Below are positions 26,601 through 35,336 of a stretch of DNA of 64,000 bases, in pieces. Below the pieces are notes generated by a model. The model was not told where the DNA came from. It was given only the letters and a program-made list of their open reading frames with translations, and did not search any database. Position 1 is the first letter of the stretch, and every line of letters starts with the position of its first letter. The stretch is taken from assembly GCA_024304995.1 (NCBI GenBank), contig JAMWZD010000002.1:496001-560000 (forward strand). The letters run 5' to 3'. Position numbers and translations under genes: made by a program. Source of the DNA: Rickettsiales bacterium. Its GTDB lineage: Bacteria > Pseudomonadota > Alphaproteobacteria > Rickettsiales > UBA998.

Positions 26601-27626
26601 TTAATATGGTTCTTCAAAACGACGTGCTAATTCTTCGATATTTTCTGGTGGCCACTCCGCCACTTCCATGCCAAAACGCAGCCCCATATTGTTTAGTACG
26701 TCTTTAATCTCATTTAAAGACTTACGTCCAAAGTTAGGCGTTTTCAGCATTTCATTTTCTGTTTTCTGCACCAGATCACCAATATAGACGATATTGTCAT
26801 TTTTCAGGCAATTTGCAGAACGAACAGATAGCTCAAGCTCATCCACTTTCTTCAGCAGATAAGGGCTGAATGGCAAATCATTCTTTTCTGATTTTTCAGC
26901 TTCAACTGGAATATCTTCAAAGTTGATGAACAGACGTACCTGATCCTGCAAAATACGTGCAGCTAACGCTACCGCGTCATCCGGAGTTAAAGAACCATCC
27001 GTTGTGACATCCAGAATAAGTTTGTCATAATCGGTACGGTTTCCAACACGCGCATTCTCAATTTTGTATGATACGTTCAATACTGGAGAGAAAATCGCAT
27101 CAATCGGGATTACGCCAATCGCCTGATCTTCATCACGGTTTTGTGCAGCTGGGATATACCCTTTGCCTGTTTCTACCGTAAATTCCATATTCAGTTCAGC
27201 GCCTTTATCCAATGTGCAGATAACAAGCTCTTTATTGATCACTTCAACATCACTATCAGTCGTGATATGTGCAGCAGTCACTTCACATGGACCTTTTACT
27301 TTCAGATGCATTTTCTTGCGGTCTGCACTATGCGCTTTCAGGCGAAGTTCTTTAACGTTCAGAATAATGTCTGTAATATCTTCACGCACACCAGCCAGAG
27401 AAGAAAATTCATGCACTACACCATCAATCTTGATGGCTGTAACAGCAGCACCCTGAATGGAAGAAAGCAAAATGCGGCGAAGTGCTACTCCAAGAGTGAT
27501 ACCAAAACCACGCTCTAAAGGCTCTGCAACCAGAGTTGCCTGATGCTGATGCGCTGCTTTCTGATTAATATCAACTTTGCTGGGCTTAATCAAATCCTGC
27601 CAGTTTTTGTTAAGAATATTCGCCAT
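26601..27626 (-). CDS. rpoA: RNA polymerase subunit alpha
   Basis: A 341-residue subunit. The N-terminal dimerisation domain carries [36 protein letters not shown], and the C-terminal DNA/activator-binding domain carries [22 protein letters not shown] and [14 protein letters not shown]. It assembles the beta and beta' subunits. Length and motifs are normal. Confidence 0.99.
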   Translation of the reverse strand: MANILNKNWQDLIKPSKVDINQKAAHQHQATLVAEPLERGFGITLGVALRRILLSSIQGAAVTAIKIDGVVHEFSSLAGVREDITDIILNVKELRLKAHSADRKKMHLKVKGPCEVTAAHITTDSDVEVINKELVICTLDKGAELNMEFTVETGKGYIPAAQNRDEDQAIGVIPIDAIFSPVLNVSYKIENARVGNRTDYDKLILDVTTDGSLTPDDAVALAARILQDQVRLFINFEDIPVEAEKSEKNDLPFSPYLLKKVDELELSVRSANCLKNDNIVYIGDLVQKTENEMLKTPNFGRKSLNEIKDVLNNMGLRFGMEVAEWPPENIEELARRFEEPY

Positions 27627-27670
27627 AGTGAATCCTGTTTATGGTATGAGTAGTAGAAGAAATCGTTTAA

Positions 27671-28060
27671 TTATACGCGACGTCTTTTCGGTGGGCGGCA
27701 GCCATTATGCGGGATAGGGGTTACATCACGAATGGAAGTAACAGTAAACCCAACGGCCTGAAATGCACGAAGTGCAGACTCACGTCCGCTACCTGGACCT
27801 TTTACACGAACTTCAATTGTCTTCATGCCATGTTCCATTGCTTTGCGCCCTGCATCTTCCGCAACCACCTGAGCTGCATAAGGCGTTGCTTTCTTAGAAC
27901 CTTTAAAGCCATGACTTCCTGAAGAAGACCATGATACAGCGTTTCCGTTTGTATCAGTAATGGTAATGATGGTATTGTTGAAAGACGCATTCACATGTGC
28001 AATTCCGTATGGCACATTTTTCTTATCTTTCTTTTTCAGTTTAACGGTCTCTTTAGCCAT
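27671..28060 (-). CDS. rpsK: 30S ribosomal protein S11
   Basis: A 129-residue platform protein of the 30S subunit. Typical motifs include [29 protein letters not shown] and the C-terminal [18 protein letters not shown]. It lies 21 bases after rpsM in the alpha operon. Confidence 0.99.
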   Translation of the reverse strand: MAKETVKLKKKDKKNVPYGIAHVNASFNNTIITITDTNGNAVSWSSSGSHGFKGSKKATPYAAQVVAEDAGRKAMEHGMKTIEVRVKGPGSGRESALRAFQAVGFTVTSIRDVTPIPHNGCRPPKRRRV

Positions 28061-28081
28061 AATCTCTGTCTATCACTCTAA

Positions 28082-28450
28082 TTATTTCTTTTTACCAGCA
28101 ATCGGAACTGCTTTCCCTTTACGTGTGCGTGCATTAGTATGCGTACGCTGACCACGAACAGGCAAACGGCGACGATGGCGCAGACCGCGATAGCAACCCA
28201 GATCCATAAGACGCTTGATGTTCATGCCCACTTCACGGCGAAGTTCACCTTCCACTGTATAGTTTGCATCAATGATTTCACGAAGTTTAATCACTTCAGA
28301 GTCATTTAGCTCGTTGACGCGTTTATTCACGTCCAATCCTGCTTGTGCGCAAATCTCTTTGGAGCGCGCTGGTCCTAAACCGTGAATATAGGTCAAGGCA
28401 ATCTCAAGTCTTTTGCTTGAGGGAATATTTACACCTGCAATACGTGCCAC
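28082..28450 (-). CDS. rpsM: 30S ribosomal protein S13
   Basis: A 122-residue head protein of the 30S subunit. [25 protein letters not shown] and the basic C-terminus [16 protein letters not shown] are diagnostic. Translation starts at GTG (28450), which gives the family N-terminus. AAGGAA lies shortly upstream. It is the first gene of the operon: in most bacteria secY/adk/rpmJ lie before it, but here the upstream neighbour is thiG. Confidence 0.98.
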   Translation of the reverse strand: MARIAGVNIPSSKRLEIALTYIHGLGPARSKEICAQAGLDVNKRVNELNDSEVIKLREIIDANYTVEGELRREVGMNIKRLMDLGCYRGLRHRRRLPVRGQRTHTNARTRKGKAVPIAGKKK

Positions 28451-28491
28451 GTTATGGTATTCCTTACGTTAAAAGTTATTATGAACGCGTG

Positions 28492-28519
28492 ATAATACGC
28501 AACATTACGCACAAGTCAA
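28492..28519 (-). promoter_or_regulatory. Promoter of the rpsM-rpsK-rpoA-rplQ operon
   Basis: On the minus strand TTGACT (28519-28514) is followed after 16 bases by TATTAT (28497-28492). It lies in the 96-bp gap between thiG and rpsM, so the alpha operon has its own promoter here. Confidence 0.7.
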
Positions 28520-28546
28520 CAGCTAAAAGCACAAGAACTCCGCTTT

Positions 28547-29347
28547 TTAAGACGCGACCAGATTTTTTTCTGGTGAGGATGCGGATGCTGCTGCTCGCTT
28601 GTTCATGCGACCTGCCAGATAGGCTTTTCTGCCCGCAATAGTTGCCAGTTTCATGGCTTCTGCCATCATAACAGGGTCACCTGCTTCTGCAATGGCAGTG
28701 TTAAGCAACACAGCGTCACACCCCATCTCCATCGCAATCGCAACATCGGATGGTGTGCCTATGCCTGCGTCAATCACCACGGGAATAGTCGCCTGTTCTA
28801 AAATGATGCGTATCGCATTTTTATTCTGAATCCCCAGACCAGAGCCGATGGGAGCGGCAATCGGCATGACGGCGACGCAGCCAATTTCTTCCAGCCGTGC
28901 GGCGATGATTGGGTCATCATTGCTATATGCCATCACTTCAAACCCATCATTCACCAGCACTTCTGCTGCTTTCACTGTTTCCAGCACATCGGGATATAAG
29001 AAGGTTTTGTCGCCAATCACTTCCAGTTTGACCAGATTATATCCGCCAATTTCACGCGCTAGTCGCAAAGTGCGGATGGATTCTTCTGCGTTGTAACATC
29101 CTGCTGTGTTGGGTAGATAGATATAATTTTCGGGGGAGAGGACTTTAGTGATGGATTCATCCTTACCATCCAGCTCACGGCGGCGCAGCGCCACGGTGAT
29201 GAGTTCTGCTCCACTTGCCTTAATCGCCTCTTTGGCAACCTGTTCAGACGGATATTTACCCGTTCCCACCATCAGGCGGGATGAGAAGCTGTAGCTTCCC
29301 ACTTTAAAAGCTTCATCTTTATGTGTATTCAGATGTGTCACGCTCAT
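28547..29347 (-). CDS. thiG: Thiazole synthase
   Basis: A 266-residue TIM-barrel enzyme that makes the thiazole phosphate part of thiamine from deoxyxylulose phosphate, dehydroglycine and sulfur carried by ThiS. The Schiff-base Lys is at about residue 108 (NLVKLEVIGD); GTGKYPS, TAGCYNAEESIRTLRLARE and DAGIGTPSDVA are family motifs. The ATG at 29347 follows GGAGGTGG at 29353-29360, which is formed by the last Gly codons of thiS, so the two genes are translationally coupled. Confidence 0.97.
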   Translation of the reverse strand: MSVTHLNTHKDEAFKVGSYSFSSRLMVGTGKYPSEQVAKEAIKASGAELITVALRRRELDGKDESITKVLSPENYIYLPNTAGCYNAEESIRTLRLAREIGGYNLVKLEVIGDKTFLYPDVLETVKAAEVLVNDGFEVMAYSNDDPIIAARLEEIGCVAVMPIAAPIGSGLGIQNKNAIRIILEQATIPVVIDAGIGTPSDVAIAMEMGCDAVLLNTAIAEAGDPVMMAEAMKLATIAGRKAYLAGRMNKRAAASASSPEKNLVAS

Positions 29348-29348
29348 T

Positions 29349-29549
29349 TTAACCACCTCCTACAAATTCTACCAGTTCTATCGTGTCCCCGTCGTGAAGC
29401 TGCGTTTTGGCAAATTGTGACCGTGGGATGATGACGCGGTTCTGTTCTACGGCAATCTGTGTAGCATCAGCACCAACAGCTTCGATCATATCGTTGATCG
29501 TTGCATCATCTGAGAGGGTTTTCGTATGTCCATTTATGGTTAGTTGCAT
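29349..29549 (-). CDS. thiS: Sulfur carrier protein ThiS
   Basis: A 66-residue ubiquitin-like protein ending in the Gly-Gly tail (VEFVGGG) that is converted to a thiocarboxylate and gives its sulfur to ThiG. One base separates its stop from the thiG start. No TPP riboswitch is visible: only 42 bases lie between its start and the divergent aroQ. Confidence 0.93.
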   Translation of the reverse strand: MQLTINGHTKTLSDDATINDMIEAVGADATQIAVEQNRVIIPRSQFAKTQLHDGDTIELVEFVGGG

Positions 29550-29591
29550 AATAATTTACAATCCATTCGTTTTTGTGTATGCATTCATCTT

Positions 29592-30047
29592 ATGAATACA
29601 GATATTTTACTACTCAATGGCCCAAACTTAAACATGCTTGGCAAGCGTGAACCACATATTTATGGTGAACATACGCTAAAAGATGTGGAATTGCAATGCG
29701 CAGCACGTGCTACGGCACATAAATTAACACTGGAGGCATTACAATCCAATCATGAAGGCGTGTTGATAGACCGCATTAGTGAGGCGTATGATACGGTGGG
29801 CGGGGTGATTATTAACCCTGGCGGGCTAACGCACACCTCCGTTGCTTTGCGGGATGCGCTGGCGGGGCTGGATGTGCCGATTATTGAAGTTCACATCACC
29901 AACCTGCACGCGCGCGAAACCTTTCGACAAATTTCCTTCATTAGTTCCATTGCCAGTGGCGTGATGGCAGGGTTTGGCGTACTGGGCTATATTTACGCGG
30001 TGGATGCGATGGCGAATATGCTTCAGGTGGTGAGGGAAGCGGATTAG
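29592..30047 (+). CDS. aroQ: Type II 3-dehydroquinate dehydratase
   Basis: A 151-residue enzyme of the shikimate pathway. Active-site residues can be placed: Arg19 and Tyr24 (KREPHIYG), Asn75 (INPGGLTH), His81 and His101 (EVHITN). The ATG at 29592 gives the correct N-terminus [12 protein letters not shown]; an upstream TTG at 29544 lies in the intergenic region and overlaps the start of thiS. Four bases of overlap at its 3' end with the convergent gene. Confidence 0.97.
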   Translation: MNTDILLLNGPNLNMLGKREPHIYGEHTLKDVELQCAARATAHKLTLEALQSNHEGVLIDRISEAYDTVGGVIINPGGLTHTSVALRDALAGLDVPIIEVHITNLHARETFRQISFISSIASGVMAGFGVLGYIYAVDAMANMLQVVREAD

Positions 30048-30661
30048 AGCGAGAAGCTTTGCTGCATTGATGGGGCTGCTTGTTTTCCATCATACCCGAT
30101 TTCTTGTGTATCAATTCTGGTTTGTGGCGTTTCTTTTTCTGGTGAACGTAATGCGTTGACGGTTACTGCGGCAATCGCTGCGCTTCCAGCAGCTAAAATG
30201 CCTGCAACTGCCATTTGTTTGCCAGATAAGGGGATATTTTTGATGCCACCTTCTGAAAATACGTTTTTTACCACATTATTATATTTATCAGACACTTGCT
30301 CTTTCGCAACGTTCATCGTTTGGTTCAATTTTTGAACCCCTTCCGCAAGACCATTGCCTTCGCTTATAGTCTTGATAAGTTGGTCAGATAATTGGGTGGC
30401 TTGTTCATATTGACCATTATTAATCGCATTATCAATTTGATCTGGTAAGGACTTTATTAATGCACCTTGCTTTTCACCTACTTTTTTAGAAACCTCTTTT
30501 ACGACTTTATAGCCTTCTTGCCATCTATTACTTATTTCGCTCAGCTCTTTAAATTTATTATTTGACAACATATGCGAAACAGCAGTCGTTCCGACCACTG
30601 CAGCCGTTGCACCCGCACCAACCGCTTCTCCCCAGCCATATTGTTTCTTTTGATTGTCCAC
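30044..30661 (-). CDS. Membrane protein with YDGK tail (1)
   Basis: A 205-residue protein that I do not recognise. One hydrophobic Ala-rich helix lies at about 12-30 and another at about 147-167, with a helical, probably coiled-coil region in between ([25 protein letters not shown]). The C-terminal tail ends [16 protein letters not shown]. The neighbour at 30713-30973 ends in a similar tail, so they may be partners or paralogues that lost similarity elsewhere. It starts with GTG at 30661 and lies 51 bases downstream of the neighbour, in the same direction. Confidence 0.6.
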   Translation of the reverse strand: MDNQKKQYGWGEAVGAGATAAVVGTTAVSHMLSNNKFKELSEISNRWQEGYKVVKEVSKKVGEKQGALIKSLPDQIDNAINNGQYEQATQLSDQLIKTISEGNGLAEGVQKLNQTMNVAKEQVSDKYNNVVKNVFSEGGIKNIPLSGKQMAVAGILAAGSAAIAAVTVNALRSPEKETPQTRIDTQEIGYDGKQAAPSMQQSFSL

Positions 30662-30712
30662 ACTTATATCTTAATATTAAATTGTTTCGTTTTGATGACG
30701 AAAGTAATGGAA

Positions 30713-30973
30713 TTAACGACTTATTTCCTGCGAGGGGCTGTTCACCAGCTTTCCATCATATTGCACAGATTGTTCAGAAAGAAGATTGCTTGGCGGTTCA
30801 TTCAAATCCATATGACGGCGGATGCCATAGGTTGCTGCACCCACCACGATGCCTACAGGCAAAGTCATAGTCACAGTGCCAACCAATCCAGCAGCCAGAT
30901 TCTGCCAGTCATGCCATTTGACATCTGTCTTGATTTCTCTCTCACCGAGATAATTTTTTTCTATTCTGCTCAT
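30713..30973 (-). CDS. Membrane protein with YDGK tail (2)
   Basis: An 86-residue protein of unknown function with one hydrophobic segment (about 29-48, AGLVGTVTMTLPVGIVVGAA) and charged flanks. The tail reads YDGKLVNSPSQEISR, similar in position and composition to the tail of the next gene downstream. It has an ATG start at 30973 and probably forms a two-gene operon with the YDGK protein at 30044-30661. Confidence 0.6.
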   Translation of the reverse strand: MSRIEKNYLGEREIKTDVKWHDWQNLAAGLVGTVTMTLPVGIVVGAATYGIRRHMDLNEPPSNLLSEQSVQYDGKLVNSPSQEISR

Positions 30974-31026
30974 ATAACAGAATTATATGCTATTTTAGCA
31001 TAAAGTCTCATGACATTTGCGTGACA

Positions 31027-32610
31027 TCACACCATGCCCTTCAACATCTCAAGCGTATCTGCTTCCGCCGCGGGTTTGTCCCACCGAATGCGATGCACCC
31101 GTGGGAAGCGCATGGCGATGCCAGATTTGTGGCGGGCGCTTTCATGGACGGAATCAAATGCCAGCTCTATCACCAGTTCCTTTTTCACTTCGCGCACAGG
31201 GCCAAAGCGGGCGGAGGTGTTGTTACGCACCCATTTATCCAGCTTTTTGAGTTCTTCGTCCGTAAAACCAGAATATGCCTTGCCCACGGGCAGCAATTGT
31301 TCGCCTTCCCAGCAACCAAAGGTATAATCTGAATAAAAAGAAGACCGCTTGCCATGTCCGCGCTGTGCATACATCATCACAGCATCAATCAGGCGCGGAT
31401 CGCGCTTCCATTTATACCAGTGTCCTTTTGGGCGACCTGCAATATATGGGCTGTCCTTGCGCTTGAGCATAATGCCTTCAATCAGCTCGTCCTGATGTTC
31501 GGTTTGCGAGGCTTCGCGTAAAGCAATCACCTCTTCAAAATTGGTGAAGGGCAGGGGCGTGGAGAGCAATAATTGCGGGTGCGCATTGCGAACTAACCAA
31601 TCCTGCAAGGTGATATGGCGGGCGGTGAGGGGGGATTGGGTGAGGTCTTCGCCGTCCAGTTCCAGCGCATCATAGAGCATCAGCCCTGCGGGGTGGGTTT
31701 GCATGAGTTTTTTGGAGGGTGCTTTTTTCCCGAGCCGTTGTTGCAATTCATTAAATGAGCCGACTTCTCCCTCACGCAGCACCAGCAATTCCCCGTCCAG
31801 CACGCAATGCGCATCAATTGCACTTACTATGTCGGGGAAGCTGTGCGAAATGTCGTCCCCCGTGCGCGAAAACAGCGCCTTGCCTTGCGGGGTGGAAACG
31901 AACTGCACTCGGATGCCGTCATATTTCCACTCTGCCTGCCAGTCCTGCGCATTAATATTTGCATAGTCATTTTCTTCCAGCGGATGCGAGAGCATGACAG
32001 GGTAAAAGGTCACGCGGTCTGATATATCGGGCTTTTCTGCTTTGCCATCCAGCCATTCAAGTAAATCCGTATAAGGCGGCTCCAACCCATGCCAGAGCGC
32101 TTCAATCTCGCTCACTTCCTTGCCGCCATATTCCGCCAGCACTTTTTTCACAAAACGTGCAGACATACCAATACGCAAGCCCCGCGTGCCGAGCTTCACC
32201 AATGCCCAGCGCTGCGCTGCGGTCATGTTGTCTAGCAGGGTAATCAGATAATCCCGCGTTTCCTGCTTATCCGAATCATGAAAGCGATCCACCACTTCGG
32301 AGAGTTCAGGCAATCGGTTCAGCCGCGCGGCATCAGGTGACGGTTCCCACAAATGCGAGACGGTTTCGGACATTTCACCGACATAATCATAGGAGAGTTC
32401 AAAGAGATATTCATCGGTGCGTTCAAGAATGAGTTGCTTAATCAGGTTGCGTTTGAACAGGTCAAATGACAGCGTCCCTGCAATGGCTGCCACTGCCCAG
32501 CCGCGGTCTGGGTCTGGTGTGTCTGCTAAATATTGTTTTAGCAGCGCTGCTTTTGCCAGATTGGAACTGGTATAATAGAGGCGGTCAAGGAGTTCTGCGA
32601 AGCGTTGCAT
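31027..32610 (-). CDS. ATP-dependent DNA ligase
   Basis: A 527-residue ligase. The N-terminal DNA-binding domain (about 1-200) precedes the adenylation domain with the nucleophile Lys229 in WKYDGIRVQ, further motifs VLDGELLV and EGIMLKRKDSPY, WKRD, and the C-terminal OB fold. Size and sequence match the bacterial clade linked to cisplatin-damage repair, normally encoded beside a metallo-beta-lactamase-fold exonuclease and an Lhr-type helicase. Neither is next to it here. It is an accessory ligase; the NAD-dependent LigA would be elsewhere in the genome. Confidence 0.92.
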   Translation of the reverse strand: MQRFAELLDRLYYTSSNLAKAALLKQYLADTPDPDRGWAVAAIAGTLSFDLFKRNLIKQLILERTDEYLFELSYDYVGEMSETVSHLWEPSPDAARLNRLPELSEVVDRFHDSDKQETRDYLITLLDNMTAAQRWALVKLGTRGLRIGMSARFVKKVLAEYGGKEVSEIEALWHGLEPPYTDLLEWLDGKAEKPDISDRVTFYPVMLSHPLEENDYANINAQDWQAEWKYDGIRVQFVSTPQGKALFSRTGDDISHSFPDIVSAIDAHCVLDGELLVLREGEVGSFNELQQRLGKKAPSKKLMQTHPAGLMLYDALELDGEDLTQSPLTARHITLQDWLVRNAHPQLLLSTPLPFTNFEEVIALREASQTEHQDELIEGIMLKRKDSPYIAGRPKGHWYKWKRDPRLIDAVMMYAQRGHGKRSSFYSDYTFGCWEGEQLLPVGKAYSGFTDEELKKLDKWVRNNTSARFGPVREVKKELVIELAFDSVHESARHKSGIAMRFPRVHRIRWDKPAAEADTLEMLKGMV

Positions 32611-32666
32611 GACACGGATTATGGTGCAGTGCTGTTCAAAAAACTATAAGTAAATATCGTAGTACA

Positions 32667-32693
32667 CTAACTCTCCTCTCAAGGGAGAGTTAG
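32667..32693. repeat. 10-bp inverted repeat at the end of the YiiX-like gene
   Basis: CTAACTCTCC and GGAGAGTTAG with a 7-base loop overlap the stop codon region of the 223-residue gene. The minus strand has no T run after it, so it is a poor intrinsic terminator. Confidence 0.4.
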
Positions 32694-33361
32694 AAAAACA
32701 GATAATTAGAATATATCTGCTCAAGATTCGGGTCATTCGCAATGCTGCTTGGAGTTACCAATTTATCGTCCAGAATCCGCATACGGCACTGCTCATATTT
32801 ATAGGATTTATTGCGACATACAGTATGATCCTGCCAGCGTGCCTCAATCACTTTTTCAACCAGTGCGTTATCAATGTTCAGATCAGAGACTTTTTGCACT
32901 TTGCCAAGCAGGATTCCTACTTTTTTAAAGGTGATGTGCGGCAGCTCACTGCAATAAAGCGCGTCATTATCAAAGGAAAAATATAAGTCATAGGGCGTGC
33001 CAATATAGGCTTTTGCACGTTGCACCACATGCCGCGCTTGAGTGGGGTTGAGGTCTTTATGGCGATACACCGCATAACGCCCAGCAATGCCACGATCTAT
33101 CCATTCTTCAAGTGGCATTTGCTGCACCATTTTTCCCGCTTCAATCACGAAAAATCCTTCAGGCGTTTTGTGAATAATGCCCATATGTGTCAGCACGCTG
33201 GAGGTTGCCATCATAATGGCATTGGATTGCCCACTATGCGAGGTGTGAAAAATCAAATCCCCTTCCTGAAATTCGGAAAAGTCGCGGTTATGGGTGAATG
33301 CAACATACACACTTAGCGCCACCATAATCAGAATATATCCGAGGAAAATTTTCTTTTTCAT
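32690..33361 (-). CDS. YiiX/YebB-like permuted NlpC/P60 hydrolase
   Basis: A 223-residue protein with an N-terminal signal-anchor helix (about 5-22), so the domain is probably periplasmic. The circularly permuted papain-like active site is visible as His59 (LTHMGII), Glu74 (VIEAG) and Cys137 (YCSEL), in the order typical of the YiiX/PPNE family. GDLIFHTSHSGQSNAIMMAT at the N-terminal side is also typical. These enzymes act on peptidoglycan peptides or lipid substrates; the true substrate is unknown. Probably monocistronic. Confidence 0.82.
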   Translation of the reverse strand: MKKKIFLGYILIMVALSVYVAFTHNRDFSEFQEGDLIFHTSHSGQSNAIMMATSSVLTHMGIIHKTPEGFFVIEAGKMVQQMPLEEWIDRGIAGRYAVYRHKDLNPTQARHVVQRAKAYIGTPYDLYFSFDNDALYCSELPHITFKKVGILLGKVQKVSDLNIDNALVEKVIEARWQDHTVCRNKSYKYEQCRMRILDDKLVTPSSIANDPNLEQIYSNYLFF

Positions 33362-33498
33362 TACGAATAGTATAGCTTATTTATGGTGCGGTGCGCAAGC
33401 AATCAGCATTAACTAATTATAATATCACATAATTTAAAAATATATGTGACTTAGCACGCGCAATAAAGCAATCTATGCTAGTGATATTAAAAATTATC

Positions 33499-34542
33499 TC
33501 ACCGCATCGGCTGCCCGTGCTGCGCATGTTCCAGCAGCCATCCTGCCACATCTTTCGCGGCGTAAGTGAACACGCCTGTCGCGCCTGCGCGTTTGAAACC
33601 GAGGAGGGATTCCAGCATCACTTTTTTCCAGTCTAGCCAGCCTGCATCACTCGCTGCTTTCATCATGGCATATTCGCCGCTGACCTGATATCCGAAGCAG
33701 GGCAGGGAGAAATGTTCGCTGACATGGCGTATCACGTCCAGATACGGCATTCCCGGTTTCACCATCACCATATCCGCGCCTTCGGAAATATCCAGCGCCA
33801 CTTCGCGGATGGCTTCTTCACCGTTTGCAGGACTCATTTGATAGGTGAATTTATTGGCTGCGCCCAAATTTGCGGCACTGCCCACGGCTTCACGGAATGG
33901 ACCATAAAACCCTGAAGCATATTTCGCGGCATAGGACAAAATCTGCACCAGTTCAAAATTATGATTGTCAAGCGAGGTGCGAATCGCGCCGATGCGCCCG
34001 TCCATCATGTCTGATGGGGCAATCACATCTGCTCCTGCCTTTGCCAGTGTGAGCGCTTGCGAAACCAGCACTTCTACGCTTTCATCATTCAAAATGCTGC
34101 CACTTTCAACAATGCCGTCCTGCCCGTGGGAGGTATAGGGATCAAGTGCAACATCACAAATAATCCCGATATTCAGCTTTTCCGCTTTGATGGCGCGCAC
34201 GGCACGGCAGATGAGATTATCAGGGTTCAGCGCCTCACGCGCATCTTCCGTTTTCAGTTCAGGCGGCACAACGGGGAACAGGGCAATCGCCGAAATGCCA
34301 AGCTGCGCCGCCGCGCGGACTTCTTTGACCAGTTCATCAATGCTTAAGCGTTCCACACCAGGCATCGCGTCAATCGGCGTGCGTGTTGCTTCACCTTCCT
34401 GCACAAAAAGTGGCCAGACCAGATCATGTACGGAAAGCGAATGTTCCAGCACAAGATTGCGTGTCCACGCCGCTTTGCGGTTGCGCCTCATGCGCACTCG
34501 TGGGTACGCACCAAGATGAAGGATGTCGGTTGTTGATTTCAC
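33499..34542 (-). CDS. hemB: Delta-aminolevulinic acid dehydratase (porphobilinogen synthase)
   Basis: A 347-residue enzyme that joins two 5-aminolevulinate molecules to form porphobilinogen in heme synthesis. The two Schiff-base lysines are Lys207 (SYAAKYASGFYGPF) and Lys262 (VMVKPGMPYLD). The metal-site region reads DVALDPYTSHGQDG (about 130-143), with Ala/Asp in place of the Cys residues of zinc enzymes, so this is the magnesium-dependent type usual in alphaproteobacteria. Monocistronic. Confidence 0.97.
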   Translation of the reverse strand: MKSTTDILHLGAYPRVRMRRNRKAAWTRNLVLEHSLSVHDLVWPLFVQEGEATRTPIDAMPGVERLSIDELVKEVRAAAQLGISAIALFPVVPPELKTEDAREALNPDNLICRAVRAIKAEKLNIGIICDVALDPYTSHGQDGIVESGSILNDESVEVLVSQALTLAKAGADVIAPSDMMDGRIGAIRTSLDNHNFELVQILSYAAKYASGFYGPFREAVGSAANLGAANKFTYQMSPANGEEAIREVALDISEGADMVMVKPGMPYLDVIRHVSEHFSLPCFGYQVSGEYAMMKAASDAGWLDWKKVMLESLLGFKRAGATGVFTYAAKDVAGWLLEHAQHGQPMR

Positions 34543-34582
34543 GCGGGCAACTTAGCGCAAAATCTGCTAAATTGCAAATGGC

Positions 34583-35179
34583 TTAACGTGAACATTGGCT
34601 CACGGTAAATTCCAGTTCTGCTTTGCTGGTGACGCGGTCTTTTTCGATGCGCTCTGGCGCGAAGAAATCCATCCGTTTCGTATGCTGATCCCGCGCGGCA
34701 ACAAACACACCTGCGTCCTGAGATTCAATATTGTTCAGGCTGAATTGCAGCCCTGTTATGCCATCACTCTGATATTGCGCATTCATAGAAAGCGGAATCA
34801 TTGCACCTGTGAAAATGATGGTCTTGTCTGTGTTTCCAAGCGCTTCCTTTAGTGCAGAAGCATTTTGCGCCATCGCATCTGTGCCATGAGTGATGATGAT
34901 ATTATGATGGTCATCCCGTGCAATAAGCTCCGCCAACTGCATTATATCTGCATCAGAAAAAAGCTGGCTGTCTTTCACGAATTGTGATTCTTCCTGAGGA
35001 GTTAACCAACGAAAATGATCCACTTTTTCTGCGCCTTTCATATCACGAACTGTTTGTTCTATCAGGCTTTCACTGGCGGGCAGGGTGCTGACATGGTGTG
35101 GTGGCTGATAGGGGTTGTCATAAGGTTCCGCATCTATTGTGCCACCAGTGCGTATCAGTAATATTCTATCAGTCATCAT
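34583..35179 (-). CDS. Short asparaginase-domain protein
   Basis: A 198-residue protein with only the N-terminal asparaginase domain. TGGTIDA holds the nucleophile Thr14, and HGTDAM has Thr100-Asp101. The family length is about 330 residues, and the C-terminal domain is absent; the Lys of the second triad is not obvious. Free-standing short forms exist in many bacteria and may deamidate other amides. Start at ATG 35179 or 35176. Whether it is enzymatically active is uncertain. Confidence 0.8.
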   Translation of the reverse strand: MMTDRILLIRTGGTIDAEPYDNPYQPPHHVSTLPASESLIEQTVRDMKGAEKVDHFRWLTPQEESQFVKDSQLFSDADIMQLAELIARDDHHNIIITHGTDAMAQNASALKEALGNTDKTIIFTGAMIPLSMNAQYQSDGITGLQFSLNNIESQDAGVFVAARDQHTKRMDFFAPERIEKDRVTSKAELEFTVSQCSR

Positions 35180-35194
35180 TTTCTTGTTTTAACA

Positions 35195-35274
35195 TGTCAT
35201 GCTGAGCGTTGCGGAACATCTTTTTGTTCTGTTTATGTGGTGAGATGGATTCTTCACAATGCTCGGAATAACGG
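35195..35274 (+). repeat. HAERSEAS-type palindromic intergenic repeat, copy B
   Basis: The left arm begins TGTCATGCTGAGCG and continues to CGGAACATCTTTT; the right arm GAGATGGATTCTTCACAATGC then TCGGAATAACG is its partly decayed inverted partner. It fills the gap between the divergent short asparaginase gene and trpS. Confidence 0.6.
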
Positions 35275-35336
35275 AATTTAACTTATTTCGTCATCTTTAT
35301 ATGGATTATTACACTAAAAAGCGATAAAAAATATGT

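Noticed and set aside
29550-29591. A TPP riboswitch before thiS
   Set aside because: Only 42 bases separate thiS from the divergent aroQ, too short for the element, and no THI-box core is seen.
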